Below, piece by piece: positions 8,373 through 16,812 of a DNA stretch of 64,000 nucleotides; position 1 is the stretch's first letter; every line of letters begins with the position of its first letter. The notes under the pieces are model-generated. The model was not told the DNA's origin and did not search any database. It worked only from the letters and a program-made list of their open reading frames with translations. The DNA is from Sulfodiicoccus acidiphilus (GTDB lineage: Archaea; Thermoproteota; Thermoprotei_A; Sulfolobales; Sulfolobaceae). The translations under genes and the position numbers were made by a program. The stretch covers positions 434,001 through 498,000 of the forward strand of contig NZ_AP018553.1 of assembly GCF_003967175.1 (NCBI RefSeq), written 5' to 3'.

Positions 8373-9359
8373 TCACTCTGCCAAGGATGTGTAAAGTTCG
8401 GCTAGTTTACGTCCTACTTCCCCCGGTGAATGTCTACTCTCCACGACCCGCCTGCCTGCAGAACCTAACTTCCTGTTCAGCTCAGGGGAGTCAAGTAGCT
8501 CCTTAGAGGACTCCAAGAAACACCTTACGTCCCTCCTTTCGCATAACTCCCCCCCTCCTTGAAGCGTTTCCGGCAGCGAGCCGTAGTCAGAGGACACTAC
8601 TGGCACTCCCACGCTCATGGCCTCGAGCATTGTGAACCCGTAAGCCTCAACTTGGCTCGGGAAAAGGAGCACATCGGTCTCCATCAAAAGTTCTCTCAGT
8701 CTCTCCCGGGGCAAAGGATTCACATACTCTACGTCCTTCAGTCTTCTCCTCGGTTGGCCTATCCATATTTTCCTGTGTTCCTTACCAATAGAAAGGAAGA
8801 CGTGTTCAGCCACCTCCCCTCCCTTCCTGTCGTAGTCCAATCCTACGAACAGGATGGTCGATTTACTGTGAGGTCTCCTGAAGCCCGTTTCCATTGGAGG
8901 TGGTATGATCCTGACGTCCTCTAATCCATCTGCCTTAAGTCCGTCCGCACTCCACTCCGTCCACGTCACCACTACGGCTCTCCTATTCAAAGTTCTAAAC
9001 AACAGTTCCCCGACCCTCTTGGATAGTCCGCTGAGCTTAGCGTACTCTGTGAAAAATGTGGATATGGGTTGGTCCAGTTCTGTGACCCACTTTCCTCGAG
9101 GTATGTAGAGATTGTCTAGGAAGAACGAATGCACCACTTCTCCCCTCACAGGGATGAGCGGTTGTGTTGCGAATCTCAGCGTCCAGTTAATCGCTGTCCT
9201 CCAGCTTCTCTCGTAACCGTTAAAAGTCGGAGGAAGCCTGGGGTATCCCTCAAAGACTTCGTACTCAACATCTCCTGGTGGGTGTTGCAATCTCAACGAA
9301 ATAGCAGTCCTGAACTTGCCGTCGACTCTGTTGCGGGTGGCGATCAGTTTTACCCTCAT
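8373..9359 (-). CDS. Glycosyltransferase family 4-like protein
   Basis: 328 residues from the ATG at 9359, preferred over a TTG 30 bases upstream because it gives the usual N-terminus MRVKLIATRN. The C-terminal GT-B domain is clear: ILFVGLDYDRKGG, then FPSQVEAYGFTMLEAMSVG with the catalytic EAYGFTMLE (E-x7-E), then VVSSDYGSLPET. It should transfer a sugar from a nucleotide donor onto a glycan, lipid or protein at the cytoplasmic face. It is divergent from the BlaI-type gene and shares the 9391-9398 TATA region with it. Confidence 0.88.
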   Translation of the reverse strand: MRVKLIATRNRVDGKFRTAISLRLQHPPGDVEYEVFEGYPRLPPTFNGYERSWRTAINWTLRFATQPLIPVRGEVVHSFFLDNLYIPRGKWVTELDQPISTFFTEYAKLSGLSKRVGELLFRTLNRRAVVVTWTEWSADGLKADGLEDVRIIPPPMETGFRRPHSKSTILFVGLDYDRKGGEVAEHVFLSIGKEHRKIWIGQPRRRLKDVEYVNPLPRERLRELLMETDVLLFPSQVEAYGFTMLEAMSVGVPVVSSDYGSLPETLQGGGELCERRDVRCFLESSKELLDSPELNRKLGSAGRRVVESRHSPGEVGRKLAELYTSLAE

Positions 9360-9390
9360 GGAGGCAACTATTACTGTAGTTGGGCTCAAG

Positions 9391-9398
9391 CATATAAG
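9391..9398. promoter_or_regulatory. Nearly symmetric TATA box between divergent genes
   Basis: AAGCATATAAGCTT is close to a palindrome and lies between the glycosyltransferase (start 9359, minus) and the BlaI-type gene (plus). For the plus gene it sits about 25 bases before the GTG at 9420, the spacing of a leaderless archaeal transcript. On the minus strand it lies about 35 bases before the ATG. It may serve both directions. Confidence 0.5.
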
Positions 9399-9419
9399 CT
9401 TAGAGTTCCCTTGACAATT

Positions 9420-9797
9420 GTGGATGAGCTGGGAGAACTGGAGAGACTAGTCATGGAGGTGGTTTGGTCCAGAGGTAGAGCGTTCGTTAAGGACGTTCAC
9501 GAGGAGCTCAGTCGCACAAGATCGCTTGCCCCCACCACGGTTTCGACTGTGCTTGACAGGCTCTACAGGAAGGGCTTCCTGCGGAGGGAGTTAGTAAAGG
9601 AGGGTGGGCTCAGGTATATTTACTACCCAAAGGTCACTAGGGAAGAATTCCAGAGGTCCAAGATAAGGAGAATGGCAACCACTATCTTGGACTCCCTAGA
9701 GGATCCAGCCTTCGCCTCTATATTGGGAGACACGAACTTGAAGGAGCTCAAGGAGAGACTGAGGAGACTTGCTTCCTCCGAGTCCGATAGAGGTTAG
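9420..9797 (+). CDS. BlaI/MecI/CopY-family transcriptional repressor
   Basis: 125 residues from the GTG at 9420; a TTG at 9411 is the alternative. The longer open frame upstream is non-coding, antisense to the glycosyltransferase. The winged helix-turn-helix is typical: ELERLVMEVVWSRG, VKDVHEELSR, LAPTTVSTVLDRLYRKGFL, then the wing GGLRYIYYPKVTREEF. BlaI-type repressors bind DNA as dimers and are inactivated by a partner membrane protease; the next gene, overlapping by 29 bases, encodes such a protein. Targets may include this operon and the divergent glycosyltransferase gene (inference). Confidence 0.85.
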   Translation: MDELGELERLVMEVVWSRGRAFVKDVHEELSRTRSLAPTTVSTVLDRLYRKGFLRRELVKEGGLRYIYYPKVTREEFQRSKIRRMATTILDSLEDPAFASILGDTNLKELKERLRRLASSESDRG

Positions 9798-10479
9798 ACT
9801 CATCCGCCTCGGGGAGGCGGTTGCGCTCTCAGTGTTTCTTTCCCTACTGGGGATTTCGTTGAAAAGACTCTGGAAGGTGGGCCCTGTACTTGGAGCCGCC
9901 CCCATGGTGGCTTACGTTTCAGGATACGCACATTTCTTGCTAGACGTTTGGACTAGGTTCGGGAGGATACCTCTTCACCTATTAGCGGAGCCTGCGACGC
10001 TCTTCGTAAGCTCTCTGACCTTCCTAGTCGTGTTGAGGACATTTTATGTCGGATTGGCCTCAAGGAACTACCTAGAACCCCATCCAGAGTTGTTGAGGAC
10101 CTTCACCGAAGCAACTCGTAAGGTCGGGGTGAGGGCGAAGTTGTCGGTGCTTGACAGGGGAGATCCCGTTGTTTACACGACGATCTCGTTCACCCCCAGG
10201 GTGGTAATCTCCGTGGGGGCCTTGGAGGGCCTAGGAGAGGAAGAACTGGCAGCAGTGCTCTATCACGAGTTATCTCACGTAAAACTGGGTCACATGAGCC
10301 TAAAGGTGATCTATTATGCCACTCTAGTGGTTGCGTTCCTGAACCCGTTACAGGTGAGGCTGTATAGGATGGCCATAAACGAAATGGAGAAGGAGGCCGA
10401 CGCCATGGCCGCTAGTATGGTCGGTGGGAAGGCTCTCACCTCTGCGTTAGTCAAATTGAGCGAGCCCCTAAGGTATTGA
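9769..10479 (+). CDS. M56/M48-type membrane zinc metalloprotease
   Basis: 236 residues from a TTG. Hydrophobic segments near residues 15-32, 42-58 and 74-98 are followed by the zinc motif HELSH (166-170) with LGH after it, and the third ligand is probably Glu209 in EMEKEADAMA. A last hydrophobic segment spans about 180-192. With the overlapping BlaI-type gene upstream it forms a BlaR1-like repressor/protease pair, but it has no extracellular penicillin-binding sensor domain, so any signal must be sensed by the membrane part or another protein. It converges with the amidase gene, overlapping by 29 bases. Confidence 0.85.
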   Translation: MLPPSPIEVRLIRLGEAVALSVFLSLLGISLKRLWKVGPVLGAAPMVAYVSGYAHFLLDVWTRFGRIPLHLLAEPATLFVSSLTFLVVLRTFYVGLASRNYLEPHPELLRTFTEATRKVGVRAKLSVLDRGDPVVYTTISFTPRVVISVGALEGLGEEELAAVLYHELSHVKLGHMSLKVIYYATLVVAFLNPLQVRLYRMAINEMEKEADAMAASMVGGKALTSALVKLSEPLRY

Positions 10480-11626
10480 TGACGAACTCGAGCAGGGAGA
10501 GGTCCTCTCCCAAGTCTGCCACCATTTGGGCCCCCACCATCTCGTTGATCGGGACAGAGAGAGCTGGGTTACCGGTTAGGTTGAAGGGCGCCGTGTTGGA
10601 GACCAATCTCACTCTCCACTCTACTTCCTTTCCCAAGACCTCCTCGAGTAGAGGAGGCCTCACCTTCACCGTCGGACAAATGAGTAAATCGAACGACTTG
10701 AAAATCCTTGAAAGGTACGACACTGCCTCGCTCCTGATCCTTTGGGCGTTAACGTAGTCTACTCCTCTAAGTCCCATCCCCATCCTTAGGAAGGAAATTA
10801 CATCTGGAAAGTAAAGCGTCTCCCGTTCTGGCAGGAACTTTGAGTGGTAGGCAGCTGCCTCGACCGCAGCTATGACGAATCGAGCCTCGGACCAGCCCTT
10901 GTCTTGGAGCGAGACATACTCTACTTCTAAGGTCGAACTGAGCTTGTCCACGAATTTCATGAACTCCTTCTCTACCTCCGTGCCCTCAGTCATTTCCCTG
11001 ATCAAGCCGACCCTCCTATACTTCCTATCCTTCTCTGGTACCGATAGGTTGAGAGTGGTACTTGGGTCCTTACTGTCGTAACCCTTTGAGGCTTTGTAGG
11101 CCTCCACGATCAATTTCAGGTCCCTTCCTATGAATCCGACGTGGTCTAGGCTCCACGCCATCGGCACAACACCGTTCCTACTTACTCTCCCGAAGGTAGG
11201 TTTGAAGCCGTAGACTCCGCATAGTGCAGCCGGTATCCTAATCGAGCCTCCAGTGTCAGTTCCAAGAGCTAGCTCCACGTCCCCAGCCGCCACGGCAGCA
11301 GCCGAGCCACCGCTAGAACCGCCGGTGATCCTTGACGGATCTCGGGGATTTCTCGTGGGCCCGAACCTGCTGCTAGTGTTTGTAGCGCCTATGGCGAACT
11401 CGTGGGTATTTGCCTTGGCTATGGGAGTGAACCCGGCCCTCTTCAGTCTTCTCACCACTGAGGAGTCCTCCTCTGCCACGTATTCCATCACCCTCGAACC
11501 GGCAGTGGTCCTCGCTCCCTTGACGTCAATTACGTCCTTCACAGCTATGGGTAGTCCTCCTTCCCACTCCAATACCTGGACGTATTGGTTGAAGCGATTT
11601 TCCTCAAGCCTCTTCCTCAGCTCCAA
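10451..11626 (-). CDS. Amidase-signature family hydrolase
   Basis: 391 residues. The Ser-cisSer-Lys triad is visible: Lys30 in IAVKDVID, Ser104 in TGGSSGGSAAAVAAG and nucleophile Ser128 in GTDTGGSIRIP. It is shorter than GatA (about 470-480) and no gatB/gatC partners are nearby, so a stand-alone amidase acting on small amides is more likely than tRNA-dependent amidotransferase work. The substrate is unknown. A single-gene unit. Confidence 0.9.
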   Translation of the reverse strand: MELRKRLEENRFNQYVQVLEWEGGLPIAVKDVIDVKGARTTAGSRVMEYVAEEDSSVVRRLKRAGFTPIAKANTHEFAIGATNTSSRFGPTRNPRDPSRITGGSSGGSAAAVAAGDVELALGTDTGGSIRIPAALCGVYGFKPTFGRVSRNGVVPMAWSLDHVGFIGRDLKLIVEAYKASKGYDSKDPSTTLNLSVPEKDRKYRRVGLIREMTEGTEVEKEFMKFVDKLSSTLEVEYVSLQDKGWSEARFVIAAVEAAAYHSKFLPERETLYFPDVISFLRMGMGLRGVDYVNAQRIRSEAVSYLSRIFKSFDLLICPTVKVRPPLLEEVLGKEVEWRVRLVSNTAPFNLTGNPALSVPINEMVGAQMVADLGEDLSLLEFVINTLGARSI

Positions 11627-11767
11627 CTGCTAACACCACCAAGAGGGTCGTCTCGAAAGGGAACTGAGAGGACAATACCTTCGACATCTCCCTCACCGTG
11701 TTGACGGACGACTCCACGCTGGCCTTTCGACTTCAACGATTAAAAGCTTCTGAGGAGCATGTAAGGC

Positions 11768-12064
11768 ATGAGCGAGCTCAGGGAGAGGGCCGAGGAACTA
11801 ATGGTAGAGGCCGTCAAGCTTGCCCGCTCTGGAGAAGTCGAGCTCTCGAGAAAGTATGTGAGGCTGGCCCTAACCTACGTCGCGAAGGGGAGAGTTCGTT
11901 TACCTAGAGAAATGAGAAGGAGCTACTGTAGAAGGTGCTTCTCACCTCTCGTTCTTGGACTGACTGAGTCTAGGAGGGTAAAGAGGAAGACCTTAATACG
12001 TAGGTGTCTCCTCTGTGGGTGGGTGAGGAGGTATAGACTTCGAGGACAAACTGAAGAGAGTTAG
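11768..12064 (+). CDS. rnp4: RNase P protein component 4 (Rpp21/Rpr2 family)
   Basis: 98 residues. An N-terminal helical pair (ELMVEAVKLARSGEVELSRKYV) is followed by a zinc ribbon with CRRC and CLLC and the family phrase SYCRRCFSPL. Rnp4 binds the specificity domain of archaeal RNase P, which matures tRNA 5' ends. A TATA-like ATTAAAAG lies about 25 bases before the ATG. It is followed at once by the YhbY-domain and DUF371 genes, an operon arrangement common for small archaeal RNA-processing genes. Confidence 0.9.
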   Translation: MSELRERAEELMVEAVKLARSGEVELSRKYVRLALTYVAKGRVRLPREMRRSYCRRCFSPLVLGLTESRRVKRKTLIRRCLLCGWVRRYRLRGQTEES

Positions 12065-12311
12065 GAAAGAAGGAGCGAAGGTGAGCGTCGGAAAGAGGGG
12101 GCTGACGGAAGGAAGCCTCAACGAGATCTCCAAGAGGTTGAAGAGGGAAGGAATACTCAAGGTGAGGATGAGGGTGGCAGTGGAGGATAGAGAGCGGTTC
12201 GCAGTCGATGCGTCTAGGAGACTCGGGGCTAAGTTATTGGAGGTGAGGGGGAACACGTTCATAGTGGTGAGGGATGAAGCTTCAACTGGTAGAGGGAAGG
12301 GGTCATCCTAA
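12033..12311 (+). CDS. CRS1/YhbY-domain RNA-binding protein
   Basis: A single YhbY (CRM) domain of the kind that binds ribosomal or tRNA precursors: VGKRGLTEGSLNEISKRLKREGILKVRM, then RRLGAKLLEVRGNTFIVVRD. The first ordinary start is the GTG at 12081 (76 residues), but homologous-looking sequence (EDKLKRVRKEGAK) continues upstream in frame to an ATA at 12033, just behind GAGGAGGT. The usual first helix lies there, so the true start may be non-canonical; 12081 remains the conservative choice. It overlaps rnp4 at the upstream end and DUF371 at the downstream end. Confidence 0.8.
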   Translation: MDFEDKLKRVRKEGAKVSVGKRGLTEGSLNEISKRLKREGILKVRMRVAVEDRERFAVDASRRLGAKLLEVRGNTFIVVRDEASTGRGKGSS

Positions 12312-12759
12312 CGTCAGGGCAACTCACAGGACCACCTTCGAGCTCACGAGGGAATCTCACCTAACCCCCCGCGGGGACTGCATTATCGCGGTCTCGGCCG
12401 ACAAGGCCGCCGCCGACCTCGACAGGTCATTCGTTCAGGAGTTAAGGGGCGGTTGGATCTGGATCGGTTTGGTGGTGGGATCGAGGGTGGAAGTGGTGAA
12501 AGCCAGGGGGAGTATCGACATCACCTCCTCGAACAAGGTGAAGTTGATAGTGAGGAGGTCCACCTTCATTGAGCCCGCCACTGTGGGGGTCTCGGCCGAC
12601 AAGGCCGCCGCCGACCTCGACAGGTCATTCGTTCAGGAGTTAAGGGGCGGAAAGAGACTGGTGGCCCTCCTTGCTGCATCCCAGAGGGCCTTGGAATATC
12701 GAGAGTTCCTTGGAGTACTCGTTGATCACTTTCCACCCCTTGGGGGGACTCTCGGCTAA
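12274..12759 (+). CDS. DUF371 family protein with identical internal repeats
   Basis: 161 residues. The N-terminal half GHPNVRATHRTTFELT...LTPRGDCII is the hallmark of archaeal DUF371 proteins (function unknown). Both halves carry the same 21-residue block (VSADKAAADLDRSFVQELRG), encoded by an exact 62-base direct repeat. DUF371 proteins normally end soon after the second such block. Here the frame runs on about 35 residues (ASQRALEYREFLGVLVDH) into DNA antisense to the convergent methyltransferase gene, so the last part is suspect. It overlaps the YhbY gene by 38 bases, third in the rnp4 operon. Confidence 0.8.
   Translation: MKLQLVEGRGHPNVRATHRTTFELTRESHLTPRGDCIIAVSADKAAADLDRSFVQELRGGWIWIGLVVGSRVEVVKARGSIDITSSNKVKLIVRRSTFIEPATVGVSADKAAADLDRSFVQELRGGKRLVALLAASQRALEYREFLGVLVDHFPPLGGTLG
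12391..12452 (+). repeat. 62-bp exact direct repeat, copy 1
   Basis: Identical base for base to 12589-12650, 198 bases (66 codons) apart and in frame within the DUF371 gene. Confidence 0.95.
12589..12650 (+). repeat. 62-bp exact direct repeat, copy 2
   Basis: Second copy of the repeat at 12391-12452. Its last bases also contain the stop codon (12640-12642, minus strand) and the last residues of the convergent methyltransferase gene. Confidence 0.95.
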
Positions 12760-13536
12760 GGCCAAGCCAATCACAGACTTGCAGACCCTGCAAATCTCTT
12801 CCTCGAACTCCCATAGGGAGGTGGGATTGTCGGCTACACACTTCTCGAACGCCCCGTCTCTGAAGGGTAAACTGTGGCCGTCGTACCTGATCACGTCCAC
12901 CTTGTGTAATAGTTTGTTGAGTTTCGCGTTCCACAGGGCCCACTTCACCGCCTCTGGGTTGAGGTCGCCCGCTACGACCTGTGTTCCCTCTCTTGCAAGG
13001 TGGAGGGAGGTGGCTCCGTAACCGGCGAAGACGTCTAAAACCCTCCCTCCCTTCAGGTTCCTTCCCATCTCCGCTCGAACCTGAGCCATAGAGGGGTCCA
13101 CGAACACCTCCCTCAGATCGACTTGGAAGGTGAGACCGTTCTCCCTAAACTTGACCACGGAGTTGTCCTCACCCCACACCAGTCTCAATTTGTTCACCCT
13201 GTACTCACCCTCCACTTTCTCCTTGAGAAAGACGCTCTTCACCCTCCTGTTGGTAGCGGCTATGAACTTAGCCACATTCTCGAGGTCGATTCCCTCTCTG
13301 TGTTTTATCACTGCCGCGTGCCCTACTACGTAGTACCCCCTCACACCGGGGAACAGCGAACTGAGTCTCCTGTTCTCCCTTTGAGGCGGACTGCACTCCA
13401 CTACCTGTCCGAAAGGCTCACTCACCGGAACGTAAATGTAGTCCCCCTCAACGAATGGGAGGAACTTCGCCTCCCTTTTGAGCCTCCCCTTCACATTCTC
13501 GTAGTCTCTTCTGCTAACCTTGGCGCAGAGCGTCAC
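12640..13536 (-). CDS. Class I SAM-dependent tRNA methyltransferase, Trm5-like
   Basis: 298 residues. An N-terminal region (SRRDYENVKGRLKREAKFLP) is followed by the linker FVDPSMAQVRAEMGRNLKGG seen in Trm5-type enzymes, then SAM motif I VLDVFAGYGATSLHLA and VVAGDLNPEAVKWALWNAKLN. The catalytic motif IV region reads VADNPTSLWEF, not the usual NPP or NLP, so the modified base is uncertain: m1G37/wybutosine pathway is likely by family, but another tRNA target is possible. The final residues and stop lie inside the 62-base repeat of the convergent gene, so its C-terminus may have been altered by that repeat. Confidence 0.8.
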   Translation of the reverse strand: MTLCAKVSRRDYENVKGRLKREAKFLPFVEGDYIYVPVSEPFGQVVECSPPQRENRRLSSLFPGVRGYYVVGHAAVIKHREGIDLENVAKFIAATNRRVKSVFLKEKVEGEYRVNKLRLVWGEDNSVVKFRENGLTFQVDLREVFVDPSMAQVRAEMGRNLKGGRVLDVFAGYGATSLHLAREGTQVVAGDLNPEAVKWALWNAKLNKLLHKVDVIRYDGHSLPFRDGAFEKCVADNPTSLWEFEEEICRVCKSVIGLALAESPPKGWKVINEYSKELSIFQGPLGCSKEGHQSLSAP

Positions 13537-13550
13537 CTATCCGGCACCGC

Positions 13551-14582
13551 TCACTTCTTGAACTTATCCATCTCGGAGCTGTGTCCGCCGAAAGTAGATG
13601 CGCTGGGATCTATGTATTTTTTAGCTACGCTAGTCGCTATTACCGCCTGTCCAAAGCCTACCGCTATTATGGCTAATTTCGGAGTGTCTGGCTGTGATAC
13701 GATGTCCCCTACGGCGTATACTCCAGGCAAGTTAGTTTCCATCCTGGAGTTGACCAGTACCTCCCTACCCCTCATTGCTATCCCCCACTTCGGCATGTTT
13801 CCCAGATCTCCCTTGTATCCTATGCTTATGACCACCGCGTCTAAGTCCAACACCTCCTCTTCCTTAGTCCTGTTGTCGAAGATGATCGCTTGAGTTACCT
13901 TATTTCCATCTCCCCGAACCTCCTTGAGCTCGTGCCAAGTCTTCACCTGGGCCACCCTGTAGAGCTGTTTGACGTTGCTCTCCAAGGCCCTGAACTGGTC
14001 CCTCCTATGTATCAAGGTGACCGACTTCGCCACTGGAGCCAACATAAGCGCCCAATCCACGGCCGCGTCACCTCCGCCCACCACCATCACACGCTTACCA
14101 GTGAAGTCGCTCTTTCGCCTCACAGCGTAATACACACCCCTATTCTCGTACTGTTCTTCTCCCTTAGCTCCAAGTCTACTGGGAGCCAGCCTACCCAGTC
14201 CCACCGCTATCGCCACTGTCTTCGTCTTAGCCTTATACCCCGTGTTGGTCTCCACCGACCACGTCTTATCTTCGTTCTGTCTTATCCAGTCCACGTATTC
14301 CTTCATCCTGACGTCTGGACCGAAGGTTTTCATCTGTTCAGCTAACTTTTGAGCGAGCTCGTACGCTGATATGGCGGGGTAGCCTCCTACGTCGTAGATT
14401 ATCTTTTCAGGGTAAAGAGACACTAACTGTCCTCCGAGTTCGTCTTGGGCGTCCACCGTAAGGACCCTCATGTCCCTCAGCCCCGCGTAGAAGGTAGTGA
14501 ACATACCAACTGGTCCTCCGCCTATGACTACCATGTCGTACTCTGACATGAGCTCAACCGGGCTCAGCTTGTTTAAAGACAT
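13551..14582 (-). CDS. Thioredoxin reductase-like ferredoxin/flavin oxidoreductase
   Basis: 343 residues. FAD motif [17 protein letters not shown] (17-33), NAD(P) motif [17 protein letters not shown] (about 166) and the C-terminal FAD motif VYAVGDIV. The CxxC redox pair of true thioredoxin reductases is absent, and the C-terminal tail ([19 protein letters not shown]) resembles ferredoxin-NADP+ reductases of the YumC/FNR2 type. Likely role: electron transfer between NADPH and ferredoxin in the cytoplasm. A TATA-like AATAAAAG lies about 25 bases upstream. Single gene. Confidence 0.85.
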   Translation of the reverse strand: MSLNKLSPVELMSEYDMVVIGGGPVGMFTTFYAGLRDMRVLTVDAQDELGGQLVSLYPEKIIYDVGGYPAISAYELAQKLAEQMKTFGPDVRMKEYVDWIRQNEDKTWSVETNTGYKAKTKTVAIAVGLGRLAPSRLGAKGEEQYENRGVYYAVRRKSDFTGKRVMVVGGGDAAVDWALMLAPVAKSVTLIHRRDQFRALESNVKQLYRVAQVKTWHELKEVRGDGNKVTQAIIFDNRTKEEEVLDLDAVVISIGYKGDLGNMPKWGIAMRGREVLVNSRMETNLPGVYAVGDIVSQPDTPKLAIIAVGFGQAVIATSVAKKYIDPSASTFGGHSSEMDKFKK

Positions 14583-14633
14583 TTAAATCTTTGCTCTTCA
14601 ATAATCTTTTATTCGCTTAGAGCTAGGAAGCCC

Positions 14634-14996
14634 GTGGGCTCCCTGTTGTTCCTCTTGGCTCTCCTGCCCCTACCGATCCTGAGCTACGCTTGGGGTGCCA
14701 CTTACAGGAAGCTTACACGCGGCGCGATGGAGTACGTGGGAGAAAACTTCAACGAGGTCCTCCTCACTATAGCCCCGAGGAAGTCAGTCAAAGTGGGAGT
14801 GGAGGGTAGGTGTGCCATAGTGGTGGAGGGTGCAAACAGCTGGGTCACCATAAGGCTAAACGGAGGTCCGAGGGAGAAGGTTTTCAAGCTCAGGTTACTC
14901 AATTTCACTGGGGAGCTCGAATTGATCAACGAAAGTTTCGCCCTGCCGTGTTCCTTGAGACTAAGGAGTACAGGGCCAATAAGGAGAGGGGAATGA
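14634..14996 (+). CDS. Possible secreted or membrane-anchored small protein
   Basis: 120 residues from a GTG. Residues 2-21 form a signal peptide or anchor (LLFLLALLPLPILSYAWG), and the rest alternates short beta-type stretches (VKVGVEGRCAIVVEG, WVTIRLNGG, FKLRLLNFTGELELI) with two cysteines. No family recognised. It fills the gap between two minus-strand genes and overlaps the 3' end of the MFS gene by 71 bases. The protein-like composition and signal segment favour a real gene. Confidence 0.5.
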   Translation: MGSLLFLLALLPLPILSYAWGATYRKLTRGAMEYVGENFNEVLLTIAPRKSVKVGVEGRCAIVVEGANSWVTIRLNGGPREKVFKLRLLNFTGELELINESFALPCSLRLRSTGPIRRGE

Positions 14997-16020
14997 GTCC
15001 TAGTAAGGCCATCGCTATCCACATTTCGAACCCGAAGAGCGGTGCCACGGCGGACAAGTAAATGCCGCATAACATGTTGAGAGAGTTGACCTCGGCGAGG
15101 CTAATGGAGGCGTTAGTGTAGCCTACCACAGTGGCTGCCCTAGCGTACATTACAGTTATGGCAAGCTCGTTGAACATGCCAACTAAAAAGAGTCCTACGG
15201 CCAGGTTGAGGTAAAGCAAGGCCAGGGAGGCCAGGGAGAGCACCGACGGTACTATCAAAGCTAAGAGTCCTCTGACCCTGTCCCCTACGAAAGCTATAGC
15301 TCCGCCCAAGGCCGCCGACACCAGCAGTAGACTGGACAGGGAGGAGGCGTACTCCAGGGACACGTCGTCGAAGTGGAACGCGAAGGTGGGAAAGAGGTTT
15401 CCTACTGCGAAGTAGGCTCCCCAAACTCCCGAGGTTGCCAGTCCCAGCAGTAACACTCTCGCGTCCCTGATCGTACTCCACTTTCCCATTGGGTTTGGGA
15501 GAGAAGAGGTGAGGGTGACCAAACCCAGGGCCAATGTCACCAAACCAAGTACAGCGACGGGAAACCTCCAACCCAGTCGGAGCTCAACTTCGCCGTAAGC
15601 GAACGCTAATATACCTCCCACGGAGAAGAGGGCGTTGTACACCCCCAGAACTGTGGAGGCCCTCGAGTTAAGGAAGGCTAGCATTCCTCCTCCAGAGGAA
15701 AAGAACATGGAGGCCCCTATTCCCACTATAGCGTATGCCACCAGGAGCTGAGGGAAGTTCCCTGCTCTAGAGACCACTACGTTGCCCAGCCCCATAATCA
15801 CCAAGCCCAACCCCATGGTCCTCTTCATGCCCAATTTGGTTGAGAGGAAAGCCGATGGGAGCTGCATGCTTCCTGCTCCTAGGAAGAAAGATGTGGGTAC
15901 CAGTCCGGAGAGGGAGAGTGGAAACCCTAGCTCTTGGGAGAGGAGTGGAAGTACTGGGGAGAGGTAAAACCAGGACATGGCGTAGAACACACGAGATAGC
16001 AGTACCAGCCAACCTTTCAC
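14926..16020 (-). CDS. MFS transporter
   Basis: 364 residues from a GTG, shorter than the usual 400, with about 11-12 hydrophobic segments. The loop 2-3 motif is weak (STKLGMKRTMGLGLVIMGLG). The substrate is not inferable. It is divergent from nadK; the two starts share a 54-base spacer with the TATA-like GCTTAAATC. Confidence 0.85.
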   Translation of the reverse strand: MKGWLVLLSRVFYAMSWFYLSPVLPLLSQELGFPLSLSGLVPTSFFLGAGSMQLPSAFLSTKLGMKRTMGLGLVIMGLGNVVVSRAGNFPQLLVAYAIVGIGASMFFSSGGGMLAFLNSRASTVLGVYNALFSVGGILAFAYGEVELRLGWRFPVAVLGLVTLALGLVTLTSSLPNPMGKWSTIRDARVLLLGLATSGVWGAYFAVGNLFPTFAFHFDDVSLEYASSLSSLLLVSAALGGAIAFVGDRVRGLLALIVPSVLSLASLALLYLNLAVGLFLVGMFNELAITVMYARAATVVGYTNASISLAEVNSLNMLCGIYLSAVAPLFGFEMWIAMALLGLIPLSLLALYSLVSRNTAGRNFR

Positions 16021-16074
16021 GATGTCGGGAAAGGGAGTTGAAGCTTAAATCTTTCGGGAGGAAGGTGGGACTGA

Positions 16075-16812
16075 ATGAGGGTCAGGGTAGTATCTAAGCC
16101 ATCAACTGAGTTGAAGCCTCTGTTGGCCAAAGTCGAGGCCTCGTTAAGGGCACACGGGGTAGATGTGGAGGAAAGGGACTTCGACGCGGTGGTGGCCGTG
16201 GGGGGAGACGGGACGCTGTTGAGGGCAGTTGCCCTGGGGAGGCCAATCATAGCCGTGAGGGCTGGAAAGAGGGGGCTACTCATGGACGTCCCCCCTGAGA
16301 GATTCGAAGAGGTGGTGGAGAGGTTGAAGAAGGGGGACTTCAGGGAGGAAAACTATAGAACCCTCGAGCTCGACCTGTTTGGGAAAACTTACAGGGCCTT
16401 CAACGACGTTGCTCTACTGACCGACGGAGTTGGAACAGCTACCTTCAAGGTTAGCTGTGGGACCGAGTTCTCGTTCGATGGAGACGGACTCATTGTAGCT
16501 ACCCCACAGGGAAGTACAGGGTGGTCGCTATCGGCTGCAGGACCGTATGTGGATAGGTCGGTCATGGGAACCGTAGTGACCCTCATAAACCCAGTTCTCA
16601 CACCAATGAGGTCCCTAGTAGTGAATTACCCCACAGTGAGAGTCTCGGTACTTCCCTCCGGAGAGGAGCCTCACATTAACGTTGTAATAGACGGCAACAA
16701 GGTAGGGAAGCTCGAGGGAGAGATCGAGGTAAAGACTAACGGTCGACCTGTCACAATATACCGTTTCTTCGATTTCGATCCAGTTAAGCTAATACTGAGG
16801 AAGGATCCTTGA
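16075..16812 (+). CDS. nadK: NAD kinase (ATP/polyphosphate-NAD kinase)
   Basis: 245 residues. It makes NADP+ from NAD+. The GGDGT motif is at residues 42-46 (AVGGDGTLLRAVAL). The family block around FNDVALLTDG stands where other NAD kinases have NE, and TPQGSTGWSLSAAGP is the glycine-rich motif. A TATA-like element CTTAAATC is 25-30 bases before the ATG. The stop overlaps the TTG of nob1, so the two genes are co-transcribed. Confidence 0.93.
   Translation: MRVRVVSKPSTELKPLLAKVEASLRAHGVDVEERDFDAVVAVGGDGTLLRAVALGRPIIAVRAGKRGLLMDVPPERFEEVVERLKKGDFREENYRTLELDLFGKTYRAFNDVALLTDGVGTATFKVSCGTEFSFDGDGLIVATPQGSTGWSLSAAGPYVDRSVMGTVVTLINPVLTPMRSLVVNYPTVRVSVLPSGEEPHINVVIDGNKVGKLEGEIEVKTNGRPVTIYRFFDFDPVKLILRKDP

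Noticed and set aside
9129-9419. N-terminal extension of the BlaI-type gene
   Set aside because: Antisense to the glycosyltransferase; the winged-helix domain begins only after 9420 and a TATA lies at 9391-9398.
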